Origin: Bradyrhizobium sp. SSBR45G
Lineage (GTDB): Bacteria; Pseudomonadota; Alphaproteobacteria; Rhizobiales; Xanthobacteraceae
Assembly (NCBI RefSeq): GCF_030159255.1
Contig: NZ_BSCT01000013.1
Span: 1 to 64,000 of the forward strand
Direction of reading: 5' to 3'
DNA length: 64,000 bases
Under the pieces are notes generated by a model, which made no database searches, was not told the DNA's origin, and saw nothing but the letters and a program-made list of their open reading frames with translations. Both the position numbers and the translations under genes were made by a program. Below are positions 54,184-63,382 of this stretch, one piece after another; the first letter of the stretch is position 1; every line of letters starts with the position of its first letter.

Positions 54184-55725
54184 ATGAACCAGCAGGTCGT
54201 CGCGAACCAGGAACCGCGCACCATCAAGCTCAACGCGCGCGACAATGTCGCGATCGTGGTGAACGATTTCGGCCTGCCTGCCGGCACTAAATTTCCCGAT
54301 GGCCTGACGCTGAAGACCTTCGTCCCGCAGGGCCACAAGACCGCGCTGGTCGACATCGCCGAGGGCGGCCCCATCATCCGCTACGGCGAGATCATCGGCA
54401 CTGCCAAGTCGCCGATCGCAGCCGGCGAATGGGTGGACGAAGCCCGCATCGACATGCCCGAAGCCCCCGAGCTCGACAAGCTCGAGATCTCCACCGCCGT
54501 GCCGGCGCCGCTGCCGCCGCTCGAAGGCTACACCTTCGAAGGCTATCGCAACGCCGACGGCTCGGTCGGCACCCGCAACGTGCTGGGCATCTCGACCTCG
54601 GTGCAGTGCGTGAAGGGCACGCTGGAATTCGCGATCAAGCGCATCAAGTCCGAGCTGCTGCCGAAGTACCCCAATGTCGACGACGTCGTCGCGCTCACCC
54701 ATGCCTATGGCTGCGGCGTCGCGATCTCGGCGCCCGATGCGGTGGTGCCGATCCGGACCTTGCAGAACCTCGCGCTCAACCCGAATTTCGGCGGCGAGAT
54801 TCTCGTCGTCGGGCTCGGCTGCGAGAAGCTCGCGCCGGAGCGGCTGCTGCCGGAAGGCACCGAGGATTCCATCGTGCGCATGCAGGACGAGGCCTTCGAC
54901 GGCTTCGGCGCGATCGTCGATGCGATCATGACCCAGGCCGATCGGCGTCTCGCCCAGCTCAACAAGCGCACGCGCGAGACCTGCCCGGCCGCCGACCTCG
55001 TCATAGGCCTGCAATGCGGCGGCAGCGACGCATTCTCGGGCGTGACCGCCAATCCGGCCGTCGGCTTCGCGGCGGACCTGCTGGTGCGGGCCGGCGCGAC
55101 CGTGATGTTCTCCGAAGTCACTGAAGTTCGCGACGCGATCCAGCTGCTGACGCGACGCGCGATCAACGAGGACGTCGGCCGTGCGCTGATCCGCGAGATG
55201 GACTGGTATGACGCCTATCTCAAGCGCGGTGGCGCCGACCGCAGCGCCAACACCACCCCCGGCAACAAGAAGGGCGGCCTCGCCAACATCGTCGAGAAGT
55301 CCTTGGGCTCGATCGTGAAGTCCGGCTCCGGCCCGATCCATGGCGTGCTGGCGCCCGGCGAGAAGGCCAAGCAGAAGGGCATGCTGTTCGCGGCAACGCC
55401 GGCCTCCGACTTTATCTGCGGCACGCTGCAGCTCGCCTCCGGCATGACGCTGCAGGTGTTCACGACCGGCCGCGGCACGCCCTACGGCCTCGCCGCCGCC
55501 CCCGTCATCAAGGTCGCCACCCGCACCGAGCTGGCGCGGCGCTGGAAGGACCTGATCGATTTCGACGCCGGCCGCATCGCCACCGGCGAGATGACGATCG
55601 AGGAGACCGGCTGGGAGCTGTTCAAGCTGATCCTCGACGTCGCCTCCGGCCGCACCAAGCCCTGGTCGGACCGCTGGGGCATCCATAACGACCTGACGTT
55701 GTTCAACCCGGCGCCGGTGACCTGA
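54184..55725 (+). CDS. garD: Galactarate dehydratase (UxaA/GarD family)
   Basis: Dehydrates D-galactarate (meso-galactarate) to 5-keto-4-deoxyglucarate, the same intermediate made by GudD. 513 residues, the GarD length, from the ATG at 54184 (CGGAG 6 nt upstream); the frame upstream lies in a repeat. N-terminal SAF domain (about 15-110; RDNVAIVVNDFGLPAGTKF), then the two conserved UxaA segments: FEGYRNADGSVGTRNVLGISTSVQC, VALTHAYGCGVAI and VGLGCEKL, and later LQCGGSDAFSGVTANPAVG. These hold the cysteines and His that bind iron. UxaA (altronate) proteins are the alternative, but neighbours favour galactarate. Confidence 0.92.
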   Translation: MNQQVVANQEPRTIKLNARDNVAIVVNDFGLPAGTKFPDGLTLKTFVPQGHKTALVDIAEGGPIIRYGEIIGTAKSPIAAGEWVDEARIDMPEAPELDKLEISTAVPAPLPPLEGYTFEGYRNADGSVGTRNVLGISTSVQCVKGTLEFAIKRIKSELLPKYPNVDDVVALTHAYGCGVAISAPDAVVPIRTLQNLALNPNFGGEILVVGLGCEKLAPERLLPEGTEDSIVRMQDEAFDGFGAIVDAIMTQADRRLAQLNKRTRETCPAADLVIGLQCGGSDAFSGVTANPAVGFAADLLVRAGATVMFSEVTEVRDAIQLLTRRAINEDVGRALIREMDWYDAYLKRGGADRSANTTPGNKKGGLANIVEKSLGSIVKSGSGPIHGVLAPGEKAKQKGMLFAATPASDFICGTLQLASGMTLQVFTTGRGTPYGLAAAPVIKVATRTELARRWKDLIDFDAGRIATGEMTIEETGWELFKLILDVASGRTKPWSDRWGIHNDLTLFNPAPVT

Positions 55726-55777
55726 GAAAGGATCTAGCTCACCCTGCCATGTTCGTTGCTCCACGCAGACCCCACCC

Positions 55778-55853
55778 CGTCATTGCGAGCGCAGCGAAGC
55801 AATCCAGAGTCCCGCCCACCATCCTGGATTGCTTCGCTTCGCTCGCAATGACG
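55778..55853. repeat. REP-like palindrome (CGTCATTGCGAGCG family)
   Basis: Ends CGTCATTGCGAGCGCAGCG and GCGAGCG-type complement, with a short loop between two CAATCCAG/CTGGATTG blocks. It lies in the gap between garD and the exported aldolase-like gene. Confidence 0.88.
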
Positions 55854-55905
55854 GGTATGTTGAGGCAACGAGCCTAGACAACGATGGGCCGGGAGGAAAA
55901 GCCAG

Positions 55906-56700
55906 ATGTCCAGCTTCAGCCGCTTCGCAGCGATCGCCGTCACCGTCCTTCTCCTCTCCGTCGCCCCATCTCGTGCCGAGGACCCCATCCCCGGCGTGCC
56001 CCACGAACTGCTCGAAGACATCGCGACCGGCAGCCGCGTGCTCGCCGATCTCGGCGTCGTCGATGCCTTCGGCCATGTCAGTGCGCGCAGCCCGGCCAAT
56101 CCGCGCCACTTCCTGATGGCGCGCTCGATCGCGCCGGCGCAGGTCACGGCCAATGACATCATGGAGTTCGACGAGAACGGCGAGCCCGTGGATGCGAAGA
56201 ACCGCGCCGTCTTCCTCGAACGCTTCATCCACGCCGAGATCTACAAAGCGCGCCCGGACGTCAACGCCGTCGTGCACACGCACTCGCCCGGCGTCGTTCC
56301 GTTCAGCGTCAGCCGCACGCCGCTGAAGCCGCTCTATCACAACGCCGCGTTCCTCGGCGAAGGCGCTGCAGTCTGGGACATCGGCAAGGAGTTCGGCGCC
56401 ACCGACATGCTGGTGCGCAACAACGCCATCGGCAAATCGCTCGCGTCAGCGCTCGGCGACAAGTCCGTGGTGCTGATGCGTGGCCATGGCGACGTCACCG
56501 TCGGTCCCGCGGTCCAGGCGGCCGTGTTCCGCGCCTACTACACCGACGTCAATGCAAGGCTGCAGGCCCAGGCGCTTGGCCTCGGCTCCGACGTGACCTA
56601 TCTCAGCGCCGAGGAGGCCGCCAAAGCCGACGGCGTCAACATGGTGATCATGGACCGCGCCTGGGTGCTGTGGAAGCAGAAGGTGCAATCAACGAAGTAG
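55906..56700 (+). CDS. Exported class II aldolase/adducin-domain protein
   Basis: 264 residues from MSSFSRFAAIAVTVLLLS at 55906 with GGGAGGAAAAG upstream. Sec signal peptide of about 24 residues, cleavage near SRA-EDP. The rest is a class II aldolase domain: DAFGHVSAR, a zinc-ligand pair in VVHTHSPGVVPF and a third His in MRGHGDVTVG, all kept, so metal binding is likely. Classical members (FucA, AraD) are cytosolic, so export is odd. In this cluster it may act on sugar acids in the periplasm, but no substrate can be named. Confidence 0.85.
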   Translation: MSSFSRFAAIAVTVLLLSVAPSRAEDPIPGVPHELLEDIATGSRVLADLGVVDAFGHVSARSPANPRHFLMARSIAPAQVTANDIMEFDENGEPVDAKNRAVFLERFIHAEIYKARPDVNAVVHTHSPGVVPFSVSRTPLKPLYHNAAFLGEGAAVWDIGKEFGATDMLVRNNAIGKSLASALGDKSVVLMRGHGDVTVGPAVQAAVFRAYYTDVNARLQAQALGLGSDVTYLSAEEAAKADGVNMVIMDRAWVLWKQKVQSTK

Positions 56701-56734
56701 CATGACGCTGCAGGCCTCGCGATATTCGGTCCAT

Positions 56735-56762
56735 CAGGGGCAGCCCGGACGTGCTGCCCCTG
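56735..56762. terminator. Hairpin between convergent aldolase-like and SMP-30 genes
   Basis: CAGGGGCAGC (56735-56744) and GCTGCCCCTG (56753-56762) form a perfect 10-bp stem with an 8-nt loop in the 88-bp gap between convergent stops at 56700 and 56789. There is no T-run. A bidirectional termination or mRNA 3'-end hairpin is likely. Confidence 0.55.
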
Positions 56763-56788
56763 AAGTCCGCCGCAGCGTCGACGGCGTC

Positions 56789-57877
56789 CTACACCGCGCC
56801 TTCCGTCTCGACATAGAGCGCGTACAGCGAATGCGACGCCGCCATGTAGAGCCGGTTGTTCTTCGGCCCGCCGAACGTCAGATTGGCGCACCGCTCCGGC
56901 AGCCGGATGAAGCCGATCGGCTTGCCCTGCGGATTGAACACCATGACGCCGTCGAGGTCCTCGGGCTTCGCCTTGAGCGGATAGACCTTGCGGCCGTTGA
57001 CATCCACCGGCTCGGCGGCCAGCGCCCCGTTCGAGCCCCAGCCGCACCAGAGATTGCCGTCGCGATCGACGCGGAAGCCGTCGAGCGAGCCCTGGTCGGC
57101 GGCGTCGATCAGCTTCACCTTGTTGCCGACCGTGCCGTCGGCATTGACGTCGTAGCTCCAGATGCTGCGGTTGGGCGTCCCCTTCCACTCGACCACGTAG
57201 AGCTTCTTCTCGTCGGGCGAGAAGGCGAGCCCGTTCGGATTAACGAGATCGGTGATGACCGCGGTGAGCTTGCCGTCCGTCCCGATCCGGAACACGTTGG
57301 TGTTGGCCTGCTCCGACTTGGCCTTGAAGCCCTCCCAATTGCCGTTGATGCCGAACAGCGGATCGGTGAACCAGATCGTATCATCGGATTTCACGACGAT
57401 GTCGTTCGGTGCGTTTAGCCGCTTGCCCTCGAAGCTGTCGGCAAGCACGGTCACCGTGCCATTCTTCTCGGTCCGGGTGATCCGGCGCGTCACCGAGTGC
57501 TCGCAGCTGACCAGGCGGCCCTGGCGGTCGCGGGTGTTGCCGTTGGCGTAGTTCGCCGGGCTGCGGAAGACGGTGAAGCTGCCGTCCTTCTCGCTGTACT
57601 TCATGATCCGGTTGTTGGGGATGTCGCTGAGCAGCAGATAGCCTTCCTCGGGAAAATAGACCGGCCCTTCCGCCCAGCGCATGCCGCTGGCGAGCTGCTC
57701 GACGGTCGAGCTGTAGAGGCGATACTTGGCGAAGCTGGGATCAAGGATCTCGATCGCGGGATCGGGATAGCGCTGGTTCGGCTTGAACGCGAAGGATTGC
57801 GCCCTCGCCTGGCCCGAGATCGCAAGCGCCGCCCCGCTGAGCGCGGCCGAAAGAATGCCGCGACGCGACAATGTCAT
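56789..57877 (-). CDS. Exported SMP-30/gluconolactonase-family protein
   Basis: 362 residues from MTLSRRGILSAALSG at 57877 with GGAGG upstream. Twin-arginine-type signal (SRRGILSAALSGAALAISG) cleaved near ARA-QSF. Six-bladed propeller of the SMP-30 group: GMRWAEGPVYFPEEGYLLLSDIPNNRIMKY, RLVSCEHSVTRRITR, LNAPNDIVVKSDDTIWFTDP, NPNGLAFSPDEKKLYVVEW and LDGFRVDRDGNLWCGWG, including the metal-ligand Glu, Asn and Asp positions. Periplasmic hydrolysis of sugar lactones (for example aldarolactones) would fit the neighbouring glucarate/galactarate genes. Confidence 0.92.
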   Translation of the reverse strand: MTLSRRGILSAALSGAALAISGQARAQSFAFKPNQRYPDPAIEILDPSFAKYRLYSSTVEQLASGMRWAEGPVYFPEEGYLLLSDIPNNRIMKYSEKDGSFTVFRSPANYANGNTRDRQGRLVSCEHSVTRRITRTEKNGTVTVLADSFEGKRLNAPNDIVVKSDDTIWFTDPLFGINGNWEGFKAKSEQANTNVFRIGTDGKLTAVITDLVNPNGLAFSPDEKKLYVVEWKGTPNRSIWSYDVNADGTVGNKVKLIDAADQGSLDGFRVDRDGNLWCGWGSNGALAAEPVDVNGRKVYPLKAKPEDLDGVMVFNPQGKPIGFIRLPERCANLTFGGPKNNRLYMAASHSLYALYVETEGAV

Positions 57878-58093
57878 CCGTTTCCTCCGTGTAGATCTTG
57901 TGTTGGGCCGTGGACCGGCCGTACCCTTCACTTAGAGGGTGCGCCCGGAACTTTCTATTGCTTTTGCGGGATCGATCGACGCCCGCGCGCGCTGCAGCGC
58001 ACGGCGCCGGGCCGGATCAGGTATGCATTGCCCCGCCGGTGCCGGACCTCTTTTTGCCGCAAAGCTGACACATCGCTGAACCGCTGCGCAGTC

Positions 58094-58699
58094 ATGATTC
58101 CCTCCAGGCTCACCCCGCGGATGCCCCTGCACTTGTCCCGCCTCGTTGCCATCGCGCTCGGCCTGAGCCTGGCTACGCCCTGCCTGGCGCAGGCGCCGCT
58201 GGCGACCGCGAGCACGGCGGAGGACAAGCCCGACATCGATCTCTACGCGCTGATGTCAGGCACCTGCCGCACCGCGAAGGTCGATGGCCGCGAGTTCCCC
58301 TGCAAGACGGTGGCGTTTTTCCACAGCGAGAAGGGCCGCGCCCATTTTACCGTGGCCCTCGACGATCCGGCCGACGAGAGCCACATCATCGCCTTCTCGG
58401 GCATCAATGGCCGCCGGTCGCTTCAGAACGTCTATGAGCTGCCGATCGACCGCATGCTGCTGAACTCGAAGTATCGCCCGAAGGTCGACGGCATCCCTGT
58501 GCCTGCGGCGCAGAGTTCGTCCGGGGTTTGCCGGCAGGTCGGCAATTTCGCGATGCTCAAGGTGACCAGCGTGACCTGCTCCGCCAAGGACGACACCGGC
58601 CGCGCCTACGAGTTGCAGTTCGTCTCCGACGGCACGCCGATCACGCTGCGCCGGGTGCGCCAGACCATGACCAACACCGAGCACGACCCCTACCAGTAG
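58094..58699 (+). CDS. Secreted hypothetical protein (201 aa)
   Basis: 201 residues from the ATG at 58094 (an ATG at 58121 would shorten it by nine). Signal peptide LSRLVAIALGLSLATPCLAQ with cleavage near LAQA. The mature part has four Cys (SGTCRTAKV, FPCKTVAFF, GVCRQVGNF and VTCSAKDDTGR) that could form two disulfides in the periplasm. No family recognised. The aldarate genes end upstream and the lipase operon begins downstream; membership in either is not shown. Confidence 0.7.
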   Translation: MIPSRLTPRMPLHLSRLVAIALGLSLATPCLAQAPLATASTAEDKPDIDLYALMSGTCRTAKVDGREFPCKTVAFFHSEKGRAHFTVALDDPADESHIIAFSGINGRRSLQNVYELPIDRMLLNSKYRPKVDGIPVPAAQSSSGVCRQVGNFAMLKVTSVTCSAKDDTGRAYELQFVSDGTPITLRRVRQTMTNTEHDPYQ

Positions 58700-58825
58700 C
58701 TCTCCGGCTGGGGGGAGGACGTCACCTCCACCTGCGCGCCGCCACGCTCCAGATGTAAAAAAATATCCAATCCCGTTGAACGTGTGCCCGTCCACCCCGA
58801 CCTATCGGCAAAGGGGAGGACCGCC

Positions 58826-59983
58826 ATGCCGATCGAGCCGACCGATCTCGACGCAGCCAACACCCAGCATGAAGACGGCGTGACGCTGTCGCTGTCCGGC
58901 GGCGGCTACCGCGCCATGGTGTTCCACATCGGCGCGCTCTGGCGCCTCAACGAGGCCGGACTGCTCAGCCGGCTCAAGCGGATCTCCAGCGTGTCCGGCG
59001 GCTCGATCACATCAGCCTATCTCGGCCTGCGCTGGAAGGACCTGCAATTCAACGCCGCGGGCAAGGCGGAGAACTTCACCATCGTCGTCGACGGTCTTCG
59101 CAAGATGGCCGAGACCTCGGTCGATGTCGGCGCCGTGATCGGCGGGATATTCCTGCCGGGCACGATCAGCGACCGCGTGGCGTCCGCCTATGACGACGTT
59201 CTGTTCAAGGGCAGGAAGCTCGCGGATCTGCCCGATGACAGCGGCGGCAAGGCGCCGCGGTTCGTCATCAACGCGACCAACGTGCAATCTGCGGTGCTTT
59301 GGCGCTTCTCGCGGCCCTATATGGGCGACTATCGCGTCGGACTGGTCGACGCCCCCGACGTGACGCTTGCGACCGCAGTCGCGGCGTCCTCGGCCTTTCC
59401 TCCGATCCTCTCGCCGCTCACGCTGCCGATCCATCAGCCGGTCCGCAAGGTGGATGGCGCCGACCTCAACCATCCGCCCTACACCACGAGCGCGGTGCTC
59501 AGCGACGGCGGTGTCTATGACAATCTCGGCCTGGAGACGGTGAAGCGCTTTTCGACGCTGCTCGTCAGCGACGCCGGCCAGAACATCACAGCGGAAGACG
59601 ATCCGCATCACGATTGGGCGCGCCACGCGGTGCGCATCCTCGGCATCATCGACAACCAGGTGCGGAGCCTGCGCAAGCGTCAGCTGATCGATGCCTACCA
59701 GCGCGGCGACCATACCGGCACCTATTGGGGCATCCGCACCAGCTTCGCCGACTACAAGCTTCCTGCGGATCCGCTCGACTGTCTGCACCGGAATCCGGCC
59801 GCGCTGGCGGCCATTCCGACCCGGCTCGAGAAGATGCCGCACGATGTCCAGAACAAGCTCATGAACTGGGGCTACGCGGTCTGCGACGCGGCATTGCGCG
59901 CGCATCTGGACGCAGGGCTGCAGCAGAAGCTCGGAATCCAGATTACCGCCCCGGGCGGCTTTCCATGTCCCGGCGGCTATTGA
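58826..59983 (+). CDS. Patatin-like phospholipase
   Basis: Predicted lipid acyl hydrolase with a Ser-Asp dyad. 385 residues from MPIEPTDLDAANTQHEDG at 58826, directly after AAAGGGGAGGA; an in-frame start at 58784 lacks such a site. The oxyanion loop is SGGGYRAM (about 24-31), the nucleophile is Ser57 in SVSGGS and the catalytic Asp is 227 in SDGGVYDNLG. No signal peptide or membrane span. It is the first gene of a three-gene run with the peptidase and the MBL-fold hydrolase. Patatin-like proteins can be secreted effectors or intracellular membrane-attacking enzymes; which applies here is unknown. Confidence 0.92.
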   Translation: MPIEPTDLDAANTQHEDGVTLSLSGGGYRAMVFHIGALWRLNEAGLLSRLKRISSVSGGSITSAYLGLRWKDLQFNAAGKAENFTIVVDGLRKMAETSVDVGAVIGGIFLPGTISDRVASAYDDVLFKGRKLADLPDDSGGKAPRFVINATNVQSAVLWRFSRPYMGDYRVGLVDAPDVTLATAVAASSAFPPILSPLTLPIHQPVRKVDGADLNHPPYTTSAVLSDGGVYDNLGLETVKRFSTLLVSDAGQNITAEDDPHHDWARHAVRILGIIDNQVRSLRKRQLIDAYQRGDHTGTYWGIRTSFADYKLPADPLDCLHRNPAALAAIPTRLEKMPHDVQNKLMNWGYAVCDAALRAHLDAGLQQKLGIQITAPGGFPCPGGY

Positions 59984-60033
59984 GCGAGCCCATCATGAGA
60001 GACGAGCGCTAGCCAGCGCAGGCCGAGGTCAGG

Positions 60034-61947
60034 ATGCCGCATCGACAGCGCTTCACATGCGACGACGTCACGCCATCGGGCGCGGCGCCTGCCGCGCATC
60101 AGGAGGTGTCGGACGACATCTTCTCGACAGCAGAGATTCCGTTTCCATCGGAACGGCCGCTCAACGTCTACGCGTTCGATCCGAGCCTCGGCAAGTTCGT
60201 CGGCAACCAGATGGTCACGCATGTCCGCTACGAGAGCCTCGAGCCAGGCCCGATCGGCGAGCGGTTCGCGGTGCTCGACTACGACGGCAGCCAGAAGACG
60301 TTCTACAAGCCCGTCAATCTCGACGATCCGAAGCTGCTCATGACCAACGGGCTGCCGCCCTCGGAGGCGGATCCCCGGTTTCATCAGCAGATGGTCTACG
60401 CCGTGGCAAGCGAGACTCTGCAACGTTTCGAATTCGCACTCGGCCGGCGCGTGCGCTGGCGGACTCGTCTTGATCACAGCCATCCACCCGCGCCGCGAGG
60501 CGCCTCACGGCGCCTCAACCTGTTCCCGCACGCGATGTGCGAGGCGAACGCGTTCTACAGTCCGGACGCGCACGGAATCCTGTTCGGCTATTTCAAGGCC
60601 AGCCGCACCAACCCCGGCCGCAACCTGCCGGGCCAGACCGTGTTCACCTGTCTGTCGCACGACATCATCGTGCACGAGACCACACATGCGATCGTCGACG
60701 GCATCCGCGAGCACTTCATGGAGCCGACCAATGTCGACGTGGCAGCCTTCCACGAGGCGTTTGCCGATCTCGCCGCGCTGTTCCTGCACTTCTCGCACAA
60801 GGAAGTGCTGGTCGATACGCTGCAGAAGACGGGCGGCAAGCTGTTCGAGTTCAAGCTCAAGGGTGATGCCGAGCTTGCGCAGGGGGCCACGCCCGCGATC
60901 CAGTCACAGCTCAGCACCGAAAACCCACTGATCGTGCTGGCCACCCAGTTCGGCGAAGCGGCCGGGCGGCAATCCAGCCTGCGCAGCGCTTTGATGACTC
61001 CGGCGACATCGGACGGCGCCAAGGAGATCGCGACCAAGATCGAGCCTCACGAGCGCGGCTCGATTCTGGTCGCCGCTGTCTTCGACGCCTACTTCACCGT
61101 CTACGGCCGCAGGACTTTCGACCTGTTCCGGATCTTCCGCGCAGGCGGAGGAAACGTCGACAAGTCCGACCTGCCGGCACCGCTCGCGAACCGGCTGGCG
61201 ATGGAGGCAAGCCGCACGGCCGAGGAGTTCTTCACCATCTGCGCCCGCGCGCTGGACTATTGTCCGCCCGTCGACATCACCTTCGGCGATTTCCTGCGCG
61301 CCCTGCTGACCGCGCATCTCGACTACACGCCCGACGATCCCGACCATATTCGCGATGCCTTGATGCAGGCCTTCCGGCTGCGCGGCATCGTGGCCGACAA
61401 TGCGATCTCCTTCTCGGAGGATGCGCTGTTCTGGCCGAAGGTCGTGCGCGGAAGCCTTCGCGTGCCGGGCCTGATCTTCGGTGATCCCAATGGCCTGACC
61501 AAGGAGGAAAAGGATCACAATGGCGACGTGCTGCGCGCCTTCGCCGTCAAACATGCCGACAAGCTTGGCTTCGATAAAAAGGCCGGCGAGATTGCGGCTC
61601 CGTCCTTCCATCCAATGTTCTCGACCGGCAAGGACGGCAAGCTCTATGTCAGCATGGTCGTCGAGCTGGTGCAGACCATGCGGGTTCCGTTCGGACATGG
61701 CGTCCCCGGCACGTTCCCGCTGCGCAACGGCGTCACGCTGCTGATCGCGCAGGATCCGCCAGAGCATGACAAGCGGCCCGATCCACGCGTGCGCTTTGTC
61801 ATTCCCAAGCTCTACCAGCCCGAGCGCGAGGAACGCGTGCGCAATTTCTATATCGGCAGCGGGCGCGCCACCACGACCTCCCCGGCCGGACATGATGGCG
61901 ACAAGCGCTTCCGTCTCGATTTCGCGCTGCTCCATGCGGGAGTCTGA
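60034..61947 (+). CDS. Thermolysin-like zinc metallopeptidase-domain protein
   Basis: 637 residues, not recognised as a named family. A gluzincin signature is visible: HETTH at 214-218 (LSHDIIVHETTHAIVDG) and, 23 residues on, HEAFADLAALF at 240-250, where Glu241 and Asp245 match the third-ligand ExxxD of thermolysin-type (M4) peptidases. The first ~190 residues and the last ~250 are unassigned; the C-terminal part ends near VRFVIPKLYQPEREERVRNFYIGSGRA. No signal peptide is seen. It follows the patatin gene by 50 bp and precedes the MBL gene by one base, so all three are probably one transcript. Confidence 0.75.
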   Translation: MPHRQRFTCDDVTPSGAAPAAHQEVSDDIFSTAEIPFPSERPLNVYAFDPSLGKFVGNQMVTHVRYESLEPGPIGERFAVLDYDGSQKTFYKPVNLDDPKLLMTNGLPPSEADPRFHQQMVYAVASETLQRFEFALGRRVRWRTRLDHSHPPAPRGASRRLNLFPHAMCEANAFYSPDAHGILFGYFKASRTNPGRNLPGQTVFTCLSHDIIVHETTHAIVDGIREHFMEPTNVDVAAFHEAFADLAALFLHFSHKEVLVDTLQKTGGKLFEFKLKGDAELAQGATPAIQSQLSTENPLIVLATQFGEAAGRQSSLRSALMTPATSDGAKEIATKIEPHERGSILVAAVFDAYFTVYGRRTFDLFRIFRAGGGNVDKSDLPAPLANRLAMEASRTAEEFFTICARALDYCPPVDITFGDFLRALLTAHLDYTPDDPDHIRDALMQAFRLRGIVADNAISFSEDALFWPKVVRGSLRVPGLIFGDPNGLTKEEKDHNGDVLRAFAVKHADKLGFDKKAGEIAAPSFHPMFSTGKDGKLYVSMVVELVQTMRVPFGHGVPGTFPLRNGVTLLIAQDPPEHDKRPDPRVRFVIPKLYQPEREERVRNFYIGSGRATTTSPAGHDGDKRFRLDFALLHAGV

Positions 61948-61948
61948 C

Positions 61949-63382
61949 ATGCCACGCAGCCGCTCGACATCCGCAACTTCGAGCTCCCCGCGTCAACGCA
62001 AGCCGGCCGGTTCGGGAACGGCGCGCAAGCAGCCCACGCGAGCAGCCGATGCTGCGCCCGCACCCGCGGGCGCTGCGGCAAAGGGCGCCAACGGACTGCG
62101 CGTGCGCATGTACCGCATCGGCTTCGGCGACTTCTTCCTGCTGAGCGTGCCCACCGGAAGCGGCGCCAGCCACATCCTGATCGATTGCGGGGTTCACGCC
62201 AAGGACCTCGGGAGCATGCGCGCGGCCGTGACCCAGATGGCGAAGGACTGCGGCAACCGGCTTGCGCTGGTGATCATGACTCACCGCCATGCCGACCACA
62301 TTTCGGGCTTCGGCAGTTGCGCCGACATCTTCGCCCAGATCGAGGTCGAGCGGGTGTGGATGCCCTGGTTCGAAAACCCGGACAATCCGAAGGCCGCGGC
62401 ATTTCAGGCCAGCCTGGTCGCGATGGCCGGCCAGCTCGGCCGCCAATTCCAGATGCGGCTGGCAGCCGGGCCGGATCCAGCATCCGAACAGCTGTTGAGC
62501 ATGGCCGAGAACATCACCGGCGGCCTCGGCGTCGCGGGCATCGCCGCCAACCAGAAGGCGCTGAACGTCCTGCATGGCGGCTTCAAGGGCAGCCAGCCGA
62601 ACCATGATTACTACAAGGCCGGCGACCCGCCGACGCTGCCCCCCGATCTCGCTGCGGCCGGCCTCACCGCTGACATCCTCGGCCCTCCGATTGACGACGC
62701 CCTGATCGGCCAGATGACCAACAAGAACCAGCAATATCTGGCGGGCGCCACCGAGAGCAGCGACCAGCCAGAGCGTTCGAAGCCGTTCGCGAACGCCTTC
62801 CGAGGCAAGCGCGACGACTACGGCGACAAGGCCTTCGCGCCCTACGGCTTTGACAAAATGCTGCGCATGCTCGAGGGCTCGCAGCCCGACATCCTGGCGG
62901 CCCAGGCCCAGGCGGCCGACAAGACGCTCAACAACCAGAGCCTCGTTGTCCTGTTCTGCTTCGGCGGCAAGAACCTGCTGTTCGCCGGCGATGCCCAATG
63001 GGGCAATTGGGAGAACTTCCTCTATGGCGGCGCCTATGGCACGCCGGGCCACACCCAGCTCACCGCGAGGGCGCAGGACATTCTGGGCAAGATCGACTTC
63101 TACAAGGTCGGTCATCACGGTAGTGCCAATGCGACGCCGAAGGACGCAGTCAAGGCGATGCGGCTCGGCTGTGTCGGCATGTGCTCGACTCAGGAGCATG
63201 CCTATAACGAGGTGCCGCGTGCGCCGCTCCTGGAGGCGCTGCGTCAGCGCATGAACGACCAGCTCGCCCGCAGCGATCAGATCGCGGCCGGCACGGACGC
63301 ACCCGCAAATCCGGATGCCGGCCCGCTGCCGAAGGCTTTCAGCGCTCCGGCGCACCAGCTCTTCATCGACTATGATTTCTAG
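61949..63382 (+). CDS. Metallo-beta-lactamase-fold hydrolase (ComEC-like)
   Basis: 477 residues from the ATG at 61949, one base after the peptidase stop. The first ~48 residues are Ser/Pro/Ala-rich and probably disordered. The MBL core follows: VRMYRIGFGDFFLLSV, ILIDCG, IMTHRHADHISG (111-120), later NLLFAGDAQWGNW and FYKVGHHGSANATP. The GDAQ and GHHGS motifs are those of the ComEC/Rec2 MBL-domain group, which hydrolyse or bind nucleic acids or other phosphoesters. There is no membrane domain here. The substrate is unknown. Confidence 0.88.
   Translation: MPRSRSTSATSSSPRQRKPAGSGTARKQPTRAADAAPAPAGAAAKGANGLRVRMYRIGFGDFFLLSVPTGSGASHILIDCGVHAKDLGSMRAAVTQMAKDCGNRLALVIMTHRHADHISGFGSCADIFAQIEVERVWMPWFENPDNPKAAAFQASLVAMAGQLGRQFQMRLAAGPDPASEQLLSMAENITGGLGVAGIAANQKALNVLHGGFKGSQPNHDYYKAGDPPTLPPDLAAAGLTADILGPPIDDALIGQMTNKNQQYLAGATESSDQPERSKPFANAFRGKRDDYGDKAFAPYGFDKMLRMLEGSQPDILAAQAQAADKTLNNQSLVVLFCFGGKNLLFAGDAQWGNWENFLYGGAYGTPGHTQLTARAQDILGKIDFYKVGHHGSANATPKDAVKAMRLGCVGMCSTQEHAYNEVPRAPLLEALRQRMNDQLARSDQIAAGTDAPANPDAGPLPKAFSAPAHQLFIDYDF

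Noticed and set aside
53911..55764. 617-codon antisense frame opposite garD
   Set aside because: GarD motifs and a good ribosome binding site are on the plus strand; the antisense product has no domain and crosses two repeats.
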